Positions 27,383 to 35,290 of a stretch of 64,000 nucleotides of DNA are shown here, one piece after another. The translations under genes and the position numbers were made by a program. The notes under the pieces were generated by a model. It made no database searches. It had not been told where the DNA came from and was given only the letters and a program-made list of their open reading frames with translations. Positions within the stretch are counted from its first letter, which is position 1; every line of letters begins with the position of its first letter. Source of the DNA: Clostridia bacterium (GTDB lineage Bacteria; Bacillota; Clostridia; Oscillospirales; Acutalibacteraceae); the NCBI GenBank assembly GCA_017434895.1, contig JAFSGB010000026.1:30777-94776 (forward strand), read 5' to 3'.

Positions 27383-28045
27383 TTAATTTATTTTCTTTTG
27401 AAGTTTTAGGGCAATAAGATTATCTATCTTGCCCGAAAGCTCATCAAACAGTTTGTCACTCACCGAGGTGGCAACTAATGGTAAGCCTGTAGCCTTTGCT
27501 ACACCGTCGGCGTAATTTTGGGAAGACAAAACATCCTCAGCAGTGGTTTCCACCCCTAAATTAGAATTGTTGACAATTCCCGTAAATTTGAATTTTCCCG
27601 CCGTCTCAATCTCCGCCATAACCTCTATGGTAGAGGTTACATCGGGGGTTAAGGGTCGGTACTTGTTGATTACAAGCAAGGCTTCATAATCGTTTTCATT
27701 TTCAATTTGGGGCATTATTCTGCCAAGAGCCAAGGCTCCTCTATCGTCTCCACCTACATCAATTACCGCATGAACGGTTTTATCGTCGGTTATGGAATAC
27801 ATATCTTGGGGAAGCGCGGGAATATCAACATTACTGCCCGCATATTTGGAAGCAATCAGTTTTATTCCTTTTTGCTTTAGCTCCTCGGCACTGTCGGTAG
27901 TGCGAAAATAAGGATTTACAATATCCAAATCCGCAATAGCGACATTGTCATGCTTTTCCTTTAATTCGTACGCCATATTAAGAGCAATATTAGTCTTTCC
28001 GCTCCCGTAATGCCCGCAAAGTATTGTTATTCTTTTATAATTCAT
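27383..28045 (-). CDS. P-loop ATPase of the MinD/CobB type
   Basis: A 220-residue SIMIBI-class NTPase. The P-loop is CGHYGSGKTNIAL, followed by the switch I-like VAIADLDIVNPYFRT and the switch II-like HAVIDVGGDDRGALAL. It has no membrane helix. It lies between the acyl-CoA synthetases and the ferredoxin subunit in the same operon (11-13-base gaps on the upstream side). Its role is unknown: cofactor or Fe-S assembly for the oxidoreductase, or regulation, are possible. The family assignment is firm; the function is not. Confidence 0.8.
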   Translation of the reverse strand: MNYKRITILCGHYGSGKTNIALNMAYELKEKHDNVAIADLDIVNPYFRTTDSAEELKQKGIKLIASKYAGSNVDIPALPQDMYSITDDKTVHAVIDVGGDDRGALALGRIMPQIENENDYEALLVINKYRPLTPDVTSTIEVMAEIETAGKFKFTGIVNNSNLGVETTAEDVLSSQNYADGVAKATGLPLVATSVSDKLFDELSGKIDNLIALKLQKKIN

Positions 28046-28057
28046 CGCTACCTCAAA

Positions 28058-30355
28058 TTACAACTTATTTCTCTGAATCTTACCGCTTACAGTCTTAGGC
28101 AGGCTGTCTCTGAATACCACAATTCTGGGGTACTTGTAAGGTGCGGTTTTTTGTTTAACGTAATTTTGGATTTCTTTCTTTAGTTCCTCGGTAGGCTCTG
28201 TTCCGTTTACAAGTACAACGCTCGCCTTTACAACCTGACCGCGAACCTCATCCGGAGCGGCGGAAACGCCGCACTCAAGAACATAAGGAAGCTCCATAAT
28301 AACGCTTTCAATCTCAAAGGGTCCAATGCGGTAGCCTGATGATTTAATAACGTCGTCAACTCGGCCAACATACCAGTAGAAGCCATCCTCGTCCATCCAA
28401 GCAGTGTCGCCTGTATGGTAGTATTTACCATCCCAGGTTTCCTTTGTCTTCTCCTCGTCACCGTAGTAACAGGTAGCAAGACCACAAGGACGGCCGTTTT
28501 CAATACCTATTACGATTTCACCTGTTTCACCAACCTCAGCCTCGTTGCCGTCGGCATCGATAATATGAACATCGTAAATAGGCGAAGGCTTACCCATAGA
28601 ACCGATTTTATGCGGTGCGCCGGTCATATTACCAATAATCATTGTACTTTCGGTCTGACCGAAGCCTTCAAGAATTTGAAGTCCTGTGATTTTTTCAAAT
28701 TGGCGGTAAACCTCAGGGTTTAGTGCTTCACCTGCAGTGGTCATATGCTTAACCGAAGATAAATCATATTTTGAGATGTCCTGTTTTACAAGCATTCTAA
28801 GCATTGTCGGAGGTGCACAGAAGGTAGTAATATTATGTTTCTGGAACATCGGTAGGATTTCGGCTGCATCAAAACGGTCAAAGTCGTAAACGAATATGGC
28901 GGCTTCACAAAGCCACTGACCGTAAAGTTTGCCCCACATTGCCTTTGCCCAGCCGGTATCAGAAATGGTAAAATGAAGCCCGTCGGAGTCAACATTGTGC
29001 CAGTACTTTGCAGTATGGAAATGACCCAAAGGATACTTGTAGTTATGAGCAGCAATTTTGGGATAACCTGAGGTGCCCGAGGTAAAATACATAAGCATTA
29101 AATCGTCACCGCAAGCAGTATCCTCTGTACGCTCATAATGGGTACTGTAAAGAGTATATTCCTCGTTAAAATTACGCCAGCCTTCCCTTTCGCCGTTAAC
29201 AATAAATTTGTTAACTACTTGTGGATTGCTTTCGCAAGCCAAATCAACCTGATGTGCAACGTCTCCGTCAGCAGTGCAGACAATGGCACTAACTCCCGCA
29301 GATTTAAAGCGGTAGTCAAAATCGTGTTCCTGTAACTGATTTGTTGCGGGAATTGCAATGGCGCCAAGCTTGTTGAGAGCCATCATACAGAACCAGAACT
29401 GGTAATGCCTTTTAAGAACAAGCATTACCCTGTCGCCCTTTTTGATACCCATTGCTTTAAAGTAGTTTGCAACCTGATTAGAAGCTCGTTTAATATCCTT
29501 AAATGTGAATTGTCTTTCCTCTCCGTCACGGGAAATATGTAGCATTGCCAATTTTTTGGGATTTCGGTCTGCTAAAGAATCAACCAAATCAAAGGCAAAA
29601 TTAAACCTTTCAGTATTCTTAAAATTAATAGAAATCGGGGTGCCAACCTCGTTTTCTTCAATATCAATAAAGTTATTGTAAATTCGCTCTTTAGGGTCTT
29701 TCTTGTGATTTGGAGCCTTAATTTCGGTTGCTTGGGTAATTTTCTTTGAAAGCTCAGGGATTGGCTCGCCGGTGGGATTTAAAACAATAGCATAAAACTT
29801 GCAGTTTTCACCCTCAACCGCAATCATACCGTGAGGTGTGGAGGAATCGTAATAAATACTGTCGCCCGCACCTAGTATTACTGTATGGTCGCCCACTTGA
29901 ACCTTAAGCTTTCCCGAAATTACAAGGTCACACTCTTGACCTGCGTGGGTGGTAAGCTCAATTTCCTTGCCTTGAGCCGACTCATCATAAATGCTTTCAA
30001 CATAAAGCGGCTCTGCAATACGGTTTTTAAAGGCGTAAGCTAAATTGTAATAGGTCATACCGTGAGCCTTTTCAATTTTTTGACCTTCACCTGCTCTTGT
30101 AACAGTGTATGACTTAAGCTTTGGGCTTTCGCCCTCAATAATATCGGTAACATCAACATTAAACGCAAGTGCACAACGGTAAATAAACGCAAAGTTAAGG
30201 TCACTTTGTCCGTTTTCGCATTCTATGTATTCCTCTACGGAAACGTCGGTTTTTAGTGCCATATCCTCGACAGACAAACCCTCAATCTCACGAAGCTCCT
30301 TTATACGCCCCGCCATTTCCTTGATTTTAATATCAAGACCTGTAATTTGTTTCAT
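28058..30355 (-). CDS. HTH-cupin-acyl-CoA synthetase fusion, paralog 1
   Basis: A 765-residue three-part protein. Residues about 10-65 are an XRE-type helix-turn-helix (MAGRIKELREIEGLSVEDMA), about 85-195 a cupin_2 domain (TTHAGQECDLVISGKLKVQVG, STPHGMIAV), and the rest an AMP-forming acyl-CoA synthetase with P-loop YFTSGTSGYPK, EGFGQTES, GDTAWMDEDGF and catalytic lysine in PKTVSGKIQRN. It should activate a short or branched carboxylate to acyl-CoA. GAAGGAG precedes the ATG at 30355. A T-box leader precedes the gene. It is about 65-70% identical by eye to paralog 2. Confidence 0.9.
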   Translation of the reverse strand: MKQITGLDIKIKEMAGRIKELREIEGLSVEDMALKTDVSVEEYIECENGQSDLNFAFIYRCALAFNVDVTDIIEGESPKLKSYTVTRAGEGQKIEKAHGMTYYNLAYAFKNRIAEPLYVESIYDESAQGKEIELTTHAGQECDLVISGKLKVQVGDHTVILGAGDSIYYDSSTPHGMIAVEGENCKFYAIVLNPTGEPIPELSKKITQATEIKAPNHKKDPKERIYNNFIDIEENEVGTPISINFKNTERFNFAFDLVDSLADRNPKKLAMLHISRDGEERQFTFKDIKRASNQVANYFKAMGIKKGDRVMLVLKRHYQFWFCMMALNKLGAIAIPATNQLQEHDFDYRFKSAGVSAIVCTADGDVAHQVDLACESNPQVVNKFIVNGEREGWRNFNEEYTLYSTHYERTEDTACGDDLMLMYFTSGTSGYPKIAAHNYKYPLGHFHTAKYWHNVDSDGLHFTISDTGWAKAMWGKLYGQWLCEAAIFVYDFDRFDAAEILPMFQKHNITTFCAPPTMLRMLVKQDISKYDLSSVKHMTTAGEALNPEVYRQFEKITGLQILEGFGQTESTMIIGNMTGAPHKIGSMGKPSPIYDVHIIDADGNEAEVGETGEIVIGIENGRPCGLATCYYGDEEKTKETWDGKYYHTGDTAWMDEDGFYWYVGRVDDVIKSSGYRIGPFEIESVIMELPYVLECGVSAAPDEVRGQVVKASVVLVNGTEPTEELKKEIQNYVKQKTAPYKYPRIVVFRDSLPKTVSGKIQRNKL

Positions 30356-30385
30356 TTTTTTCTCCTTCTCAAGTGATTTTGGGAG

Positions 30386-30671
30386 GGCAAAAAACAATAA
30401 ACGCCCGTCCCAAAGTTATGACTTTGAGACGAGCAATGAATTTTTTCATTTACCCGCGGTACCACTCAAATTGCAGTAATACTGCCACTCAGGGTCCAAC
30501 AACCCTTAATGCCTTTACGCAGCAATCACGGAGGGGTTCTACTAACCGAAGACGACTTTCTTCCCCTCGGCTCTGAGGCTACAAACACAAAACCGCCACC
30601 GATAGCTTTCACCAACCGCTATCTCTCTAAAGGTGTCAAATTTGTGTACTCCTCGTCCACGCCTTTAATGA
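30386..30671 (-). promoter_or_regulatory. T-box leader 1 (best specifier GUA, valine)
   Basis: The minus-strand transcript has the T-box sequence GAGTGGTACCGCGG (30454-30467), then a terminator stem (30403-30416 with 30421-30434) and a T-rich run. In stem I, GAGG (30651-30654) pairs with CCTC (30575-30578), and ACACAAA pairs with TTTGTGT, leaving specifier-loop strand TTGTAG. By analogy with leader 2, where codon plus one purine precede the lower helix, the codon is GUA at 30580-30582. UGU or UUG cannot be excluded. Uncharged tRNA would let transcription into the downstream synthetase continue. Confidence 0.85.
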
Positions 30672-30676
30672 AAATT

Positions 30677-30705
30677 ATTTTATCATAACAAGGTCGATTT
30701 GTCAA
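30677..30705 (-). promoter_or_regulatory. Promoter of T-box leader 1
   Basis: TTGACA (30700-30705), a 17-base spacer and TAAAAT (30677-30682) on the minus strand. It provides an internal promoter between the two synthetase genes. Confidence 0.8.
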
Positions 30706-30728
30706 TATTTTTTGAAAAGATTAAATGA

Positions 30729-32996
30729 TTAAAGCTTATTTCGTTGAATTTTTCCGCTTATTGTCTTTGGCAGACTCTCTTTAAACTCAACCACTCGGGG
30801 GTATTTATAAGGAGCAGTGTGTGATTTAACATAAGCCTGGATTTCCTTCTTTAATTCGTCAGTGCCCTCTGTTCCCTTTGTGAGTACGATACTTGCTTTT
30901 ACAACCTGACCTCTTACCTCGTCGGGAACGGCAGAAACTCCGCATTCTACAACATACGGAAGTTCCATAATAACACTCTCAATTTCAAAGGGACCTATGC
31001 GGTAACCGGAGGACTTAATAACATCATCTATTCGGCTGACATACCAGAAATATCCGTCCTCATCACGCCAAGCGGTGTCTCCGGTATGATAGTATCCGTC
31101 GTGCCAAGCATCACGGGTTTTTTCGTCATCAAGATAATAGCCCTTATAAAGACCGAGAGGTACACTGTCAGCAGTGCGAATTACAATTTCGCCAACCTCA
31201 CCTGTAGGAACAGAGTTGCCGTCAGAGTCGTGAATGTCAATTTGGAATTGCGGTGACGCCTTACCCATTGAACCAACCTTTGGTGTAGTGCCTGCAAGGT
31301 TTGCAATAATAAGGGTAGTTTCGGTTTGACCGAAGCCCTCCATAATTTCAAGACCAGTTGCCTCTTTGAATAGCTTGTGCACTTCAGGGTTTAATGCCTC
31401 GCCCGCAGTAGTCATATGATGAATACCGGATAAATCGTATTTTGAAAGGTCACCGCGAATTAACATTCTAAGCATTGTAGGCGGCGCACAGAAAGTAGTT
31501 ATATTATACTTTGCAAACATAGGCAAAATATCGTTTTCGTCAAAACGGTCAAAGTCATAAACAAAGACCGCTCCCTCGCATAGCCACTGGCCGTAAAGCT
31601 TGCCCCAAAGAGATTTGCCCCAGCCGGTGTCGGAAATTGTAAGATGAAGTCCGTCACGCTCACAGCAATGCCAATATTTGGCAGTTACAAAATGACCCAA
31701 GGCATAGGTATGGGCGTGAGCAGCCATTTTAGGGTTACCGGTGGTACCTGAGGTGAAGAACATTAATGCAGTGTCACTTCCGCAAGAACAATCCTCAGTT
31801 CTGACAAATTTTCTGGTATAAAAGCCATAATCACTGTCAAAATCATGCCAGCCGTCCTTTTTACCGCCAACAAGAATTAAATTTTTAACCTGTGGACATT
31901 TTTTGGCGGCGGCTTCGGCAATATCGGCAGTGTCACCGTCGGCAGTGCAAACAATAGCACTAACTCCGGCAGCGTTAAAACGATACTCAAAATCGTGTTC
32001 CTTTAACTGATTTGTGGCAGGAATAGCCACCGCGCCAAGCTTGTGTAAAGCCACCATACAGAACCAGAATTGATAATGACGCTTTAAAACCAGCATTACC
32101 TTATCACCTTTTTTAATACCAAGGGAAGCAAAATAATTGGCAACTTGATTTGATTTGCGTTTTATATCCTTAAAGGTAAAATAACGCTCGTTTTTGTTAA
32201 CATCAAGGTGGAGCATTGCCAATTTGTCAGGATATTTATCGGCAATTTCGTCCACAATATCAAATCCGAAATTAAAGGTGTCGGCATTTTTGAATTTGAT
32301 ATCGACCAAAGCGCCGTTTTCGTCCTCTTTTAAGTCCACAAACTTTTCGCAAATAAGATTTTGAGACTTTTTAGCAGAAATAACACTTCTTCTAACCTCC
32401 GGCTCGGCGGTTTCCTCGCCAGACATTACAACTGCACAGAAAACACAGTCCTTTCCGTCAACCGCAATCATACCGTGTGGTGTTGAGGAATTGTAGTAAA
32501 TACTGTCTCCCTCGTCGAGAATTTCGGTGTGATTGCCAACTTGAACCTTCAACCGACCCTCAAGCACCAAATCGAATTCTTGACCCGAATGGGTTGTAAG
32601 CGAAATGGGTTTGTTTTGTTGAGCAGCAGAGTATTCATACTTTACCCAGTAAGGTTCGGCAAGCTTATCCTTAAATTTCGGTGCCAGATTTGCAATGTCG
32701 ATGCCGTCCTCCTTGGCAGTGCCTTGACCTTGCCCCTTGCGGGTTACAGTGTAGCTTGTAAGCTTTGCAGTTTTACCCTCCAAAAGCTCAGTCATTTCAA
32801 CACCGAACTCTAAAGCGCATTTATGAATGAACGTAAAAGGAATATCAGCCTTGCCGCTTTCGTAGTAGAGGTATTTTTCCTCTGTAACATCGGTTTTTTC
32901 TGCCATTTCTGCGGTGGAATAACCCATAATTTCACGCAGTTCCCTAATTCGGGAAGCTACCTCTGAAAGCTGAAGCATAGCATTATTAGTATCCAT
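30729..32996 (-). CDS. HTH-cupin-acyl-CoA synthetase fusion, paralog 2
   Basis: A 755-residue paralog of the preceding gene with the same order: XRE helix-turn-helix (SRIRELREIMGYSTAEMAEKT start), cupin (TTHSGQEFDLVLEGRLKVQVG), and acyl-CoA synthetase with MFFTSGTTGNPKMAAH, GFGQTETT, GDTAWRDEDGYFWYV and PKTISGKIQRN. It probably activates a related branched or aryl short-chain acid. GGAGG precedes the ATG. Its own promoter and an isoleucine T-box lie upstream. Divergence between the paralogs is concentrated in linkers and the cupin, and less in the catalytic core. Confidence 0.9.
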   Translation of the reverse strand: MDTNNAMLQLSEVASRIRELREIMGYSTAEMAEKTDVTEEKYLYYESGKADIPFTFIHKCALEFGVEMTELLEGKTAKLTSYTVTRKGQGQGTAKEDGIDIANLAPKFKDKLAEPYWVKYEYSAAQQNKPISLTTHSGQEFDLVLEGRLKVQVGNHTEILDEGDSIYYNSSTPHGMIAVDGKDCVFCAVVMSGEETAEPEVRRSVISAKKSQNLICEKFVDLKEDENGALVDIKFKNADTFNFGFDIVDEIADKYPDKLAMLHLDVNKNERYFTFKDIKRKSNQVANYFASLGIKKGDKVMLVLKRHYQFWFCMVALHKLGAVAIPATNQLKEHDFEYRFNAAGVSAIVCTADGDTADIAEAAAKKCPQVKNLILVGGKKDGWHDFDSDYGFYTRKFVRTEDCSCGSDTALMFFTSGTTGNPKMAAHAHTYALGHFVTAKYWHCCERDGLHLTISDTGWGKSLWGKLYGQWLCEGAVFVYDFDRFDENDILPMFAKYNITTFCAPPTMLRMLIRGDLSKYDLSGIHHMTTAGEALNPEVHKLFKEATGLEIMEGFGQTETTLIIANLAGTTPKVGSMGKASPQFQIDIHDSDGNSVPTGEVGEIVIRTADSVPLGLYKGYYLDDEKTRDAWHDGYYHTGDTAWRDEDGYFWYVSRIDDVIKSSGYRIGPFEIESVIMELPYVVECGVSAVPDEVRGQVVKASIVLTKGTEGTDELKKEIQAYVKSHTAPYKYPRVVEFKESLPKTISGKIQRNKL

Positions 32997-33019
32997 TTTT
33001 ATATCCTCCTTTGTTTAAA

Positions 33020-33278
33020 ATAAAAAAATTCGCCTCAAATTTCTTTGAGACGAATGAAATTTACATCCGCGGTACCACTCAAATTGCAGTAATCCTGCCA
33101 CTCAAGGTCTAACAACCCTTATGCCTTTACGCAGCAATCACGGGAAAGCCTACTGTTGTTTCAGCATTCCGGCTCGGAAGTGATGGGTTCTGAGAAATAA
33201 TGCCGTCGGTTTGCACCGTCCACCGACTCTCTTTAGACACGAAATCTCAACCGTCTTCGTCAAAGCTTTTACAAGTTT
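33020..33278 (-). promoter_or_regulatory. T-box leader 2 (specifier AUC, isoleucine)
   Basis: The minus-strand RNA carries the T-box sequence GAGTGGTACCGCGG (33067-33080), an antiterminator region, and a terminator ATTCGTCTCAAA/TTTGAGGCGAAT followed by seven T. Stem I pairs GGTTGAGA with TCTC..AACC and GAAG with CTTC. The strand between is CATCA, giving specifier AUC at 33182-33184 followed by A, which is the normal T-box arrangement. Expression should rise when tRNA-Ile is uncharged. Confidence 0.88.
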
Positions 33279-33283
33279 TAATA

Positions 33284-33312
33284 ATTATATCACTGTATTA
33301 TTTTATTGTCAA
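33284..33312 (-). promoter_or_regulatory. Promoter of T-box leader 2 and the whole operon
   Basis: Exact consensus TTGACA (33307-33312), 17-base spacer and TATAAT (33284-33289) on the minus strand, immediately after spoIIID. Confidence 0.88.
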
Positions 33313-33319
33313 TCTTTTT

Positions 33320-33583
33320 TTAATATTTTTTCAGCTTCCTCGCCTTATATTTTTCCTTTGTCGCCATTCCTCCACGAATGTGGCGTTCGCTTTTATTTAT
33401 TTCAAGCACCGCTTTTACCTGTTTAAAAAGCTGCGGATTTTTGACAGAAAGCCTTTCGGTAATATCTTTATGTACGGTTGATTTAGATATCCCAAATACC
33501 TTTGCGGCGGCGCGGACGGTGGCACCCGTTTCAAGTATATATTCACCTAAAATTACCGCACGCTCATCTGTCACTTGTTTCAT
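33320..33583 (-). CDS. spoIIID: Sporulation transcription regulator SpoIIID
   Basis: An 87-residue DNA-binding protein of the mother cell. It has the helix-turn-helix AAKVFGISKSTVHKDITERL and the basic C-terminal region (HIRGGMATKEKYK) that also contacts DNA in SpoIIID. Length and sequence agree with the family. TGGAG precedes the ATG at 33583. It marks the organism as belonging to an endospore-forming lineage. Confidence 0.95.
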   Translation of the reverse strand: MKQVTDERAVILGEYILETGATVRAAAKVFGISKSTVHKDITERLSVKNPQLFKQVKAVLEINKSERHIRGGMATKEKYKARKLKKY

Positions 33584-33638
33584 ACAATCAACTCCAAAAA
33601 AGGCTATTTAATTGTATGAAAAAAGTTTAAAAAATATG

Positions 33639-34328
33639 TTAAATTAACAAATCTTTCACTAGATTTGGTATTTCCGCAACAGTTTCGACCTCATATTGAC
33701 ACCGTTTTATATTCTCAAACTCCCAATTTCCAACGGTCTTAACCCAAACAGGTATATATCCTGCATTCCTTGAGCCTTCTACATCATTTAATGGGTTGTC
33801 CCCTACATATAAAAGCTCGCTCGGTGCGATACCAAGTCTTTCACTCATTATAGCAAATGGCTTTGGGTCAGGCTTATGAGCACCAACATCCCCAGATATT
33901 ATAATTTCGTCAAAGTATTTTTCAATCCCTAACATATCAATTTTAATTTGCTGTGGAGCGTGACTGCCATTGGTTAACAATCCAAGCTTCAGTCCCATAT
34001 TTTTCAGCTCCTTAAGGCAAGGCTCGGTAAAGGGGAATTTTACTGCTGCCATTGGCCAACAGTATGTATAAATACAGTACCAAACCTCTTCACCGCTTGT
34101 CGAAGGCAAAAATATGCCCTTCTCGGCTAACCTCTCTACAGTATATATCCAACCATAATAAAAATACTTTTTTTCCCCTTCAATAAAAGCCTCAATAAAA
34201 TCTTTTTCAGACAAATTATCGGGAATTTTGTTTCTTAGCCTCTTATACAATTCAGGTAAAACGACCCTCAAAGTAGCATAACGGTCAAATAATGTATGAT
34301 CTAAATCAAAAACAACGCCTTTAATCAT
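33639..34328 (-). CDS. HAD-superfamily hydrolase (YjjG-like phosphatase)
   Basis: A 229-residue HAD phosphatase. Motif I is FDLDHTLFDR (nucleophile Asp), motif II LLTNGS, motif III HKPDPKPF and motif IV VGDNPLNDVEGSRNAG. The helical cap between motifs I and II is subclass I. Related enzymes dephosphorylate nucleoside monophosphates or small sugar phosphates; the substrate here is unknown. It is divergent from trxA. Confidence 0.85.
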   Translation of the reverse strand: MIKGVVFDLDHTLFDRYATLRVVLPELYKRLRNKIPDNLSEKDFIEAFIEGEKKYFYYGWIYTVERLAEKGIFLPSTSGEEVWYCIYTYCWPMAAVKFPFTEPCLKELKNMGLKLGLLTNGSHAPQQIKIDMLGIEKYFDEIIISGDVGAHKPDPKPFAIMSERLGIAPSELLYVGDNPLNDVEGSRNAGYIPVWVKTVGNWEFENIKRCQYEVETVAEIPNLVKDLLI

Positions 34329-34390
34329 AATTTTGTCCTTTATTTTAATTTTTATTTGGTGTATAATATATTTATCGGGAGGTAATTTTT

Positions 34391-34693
34391 ATGTCAATAA
34401 TTCACATAACTAAAGATAATTTTAACGAAATAATAAGCTCTGAAAAACCGATTTTATTGGACTTTTATGCTGACTGGTGCGGTCCATGCCAAATGATAGC
34501 ACCCATAATGCAAGAAATTGCCGAGGAGAACGAGGATATCATTGTAGGTAAAATCAATGTGGACGAGGAAGGCCTTTTAGCACAAAAATTCGGTGTTTCA
34601 AGTATACCTATGCTTGCGGTGGTAAAAAACAAAACCATTACCAACCAAGCGGTAGGTTATATGCCAAAGGAAAAAATTCTGGAATTATTTTAG
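34391..34693 (+). CDS. trxA: Thioredoxin
   Basis: A 100-residue thioredoxin with active site DWCGPCQMI and the cis-proline in VSSIPMLAV. GGGAGG precedes the ATG. Length and motif match classical thioredoxin 1 rather than a specialised homologue. Confidence 0.93.
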   Translation: MSIIHITKDNFNEIISSEKPILLDFYADWCGPCQMIAPIMQEIAEENEDIIVGKINVDEEGLLAQKFGVSSIPMLAVVKNKTITNQAVGYMPKEKILELF

Positions 34694-34794
34694 TAAGTAT
34701 ATCACTGCAATCACAATCTGTCAACAATCAACTAATAAAATATTTAATTTTGGACAAAATAGTTTTGCAATAAATTTTAGAATGGAGAAATACT

Positions 34795-34974
34795 ATGCAA
34801 AACAATTCAATGTCATTTATTAAAGGGCTTGGTGCCGGTATGGTTGCGGGTGCCGCAGCTTTGGCGGTAGGCAAGGTAATACTAAAGGACCAAAAGAACA
34901 TCAGCAAAGGCTCCACAAAGCTTGTTAAGGCAGTCGGCGACTTCGTAGACGGCGTACAAACAATATTTCATTAA
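34795..34974 (+). CDS. Small protein with a Gly/Ala-rich helix, 59 residues
   Basis: Not recognised. ATG at 34795 with GGAG eight bases before; the stop TAA at 34972-34974 is followed directly by a terminator. Residues 10-30 (LGAGMVAGAAALAVGKVIL) form a glycine/alanine-rich hydrophobic helix like those of small membrane proteins, followed by a basic, amphipathic tail. Start, stop and terminator spacing argue for a genuine gene. Confidence 0.65.
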   Translation: MQNNSMSFIKGLGAGMVAGAAALAVGKVILKDQKNISKGSTKLVKAVGDFVDGVQTIFH

Positions 34975-34977
34975 AAT

Positions 34978-35019
34978 AAACCGAACATATCATACATTAA
35001 GATATGTTCGGTTTTTTAT
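34978..35019. terminator. Bidirectional terminator
   Basis: Stem AAACCGAACATATC/GATATGTTCGGTTT with a T-run, between the small protein and the convergent PqqD-like gene. Confidence 0.88.
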
Positions 35020-35026
35020 AGATTAG

Positions 35027-35290
35027 CTATTCCAATATATTATTCTTTTTAAGCAATGAGATAAAATCCGTAACGTCCGATTGTGCGGTATGCATATCGA
35101 TTCCGAATTTCTCGGCGAAATTTGAAATTAATACGTCAATATCCACCGAAGAAGCCAAAGCTTCCCAAATAAATTTGCCGGTCTCATTTAGTTTAATTAT
35201 TCCGTTAAAATCAACAATTTTTGAACCGGTGGGGACTACACAATGGGTATCGCCGATTTTACTTAGGACAAAATGCGGATTAATTTTCAT
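35027..35290 (-). CDS. PqqD-like protein 1 (RiPP recognition element fold)
   Basis: An 87-residue PqqD-family protein. The pattern of two strands (VLSKIGDTHCVVPTG), then LNETGKFIWEAL and the helical C-terminus with DVTDFISLLKKNNILE matches PqqD and related peptide-recognition domains. Its ATG overlaps the stop of the HPr-kinase-like gene (ATGA), so the two are translated together. In RiPP pathways this fold binds the leader of the precursor peptide. No modifying enzyme of a known class is adjacent. Confidence 0.82.
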   Translation of the reverse strand: MKINPHFVLSKIGDTHCVVPTGSKIVDFNGIIKLNETGKFIWEALASSVDIDVLISNFAEKFGIDMHTAQSDVTDFISLLKKNNILE

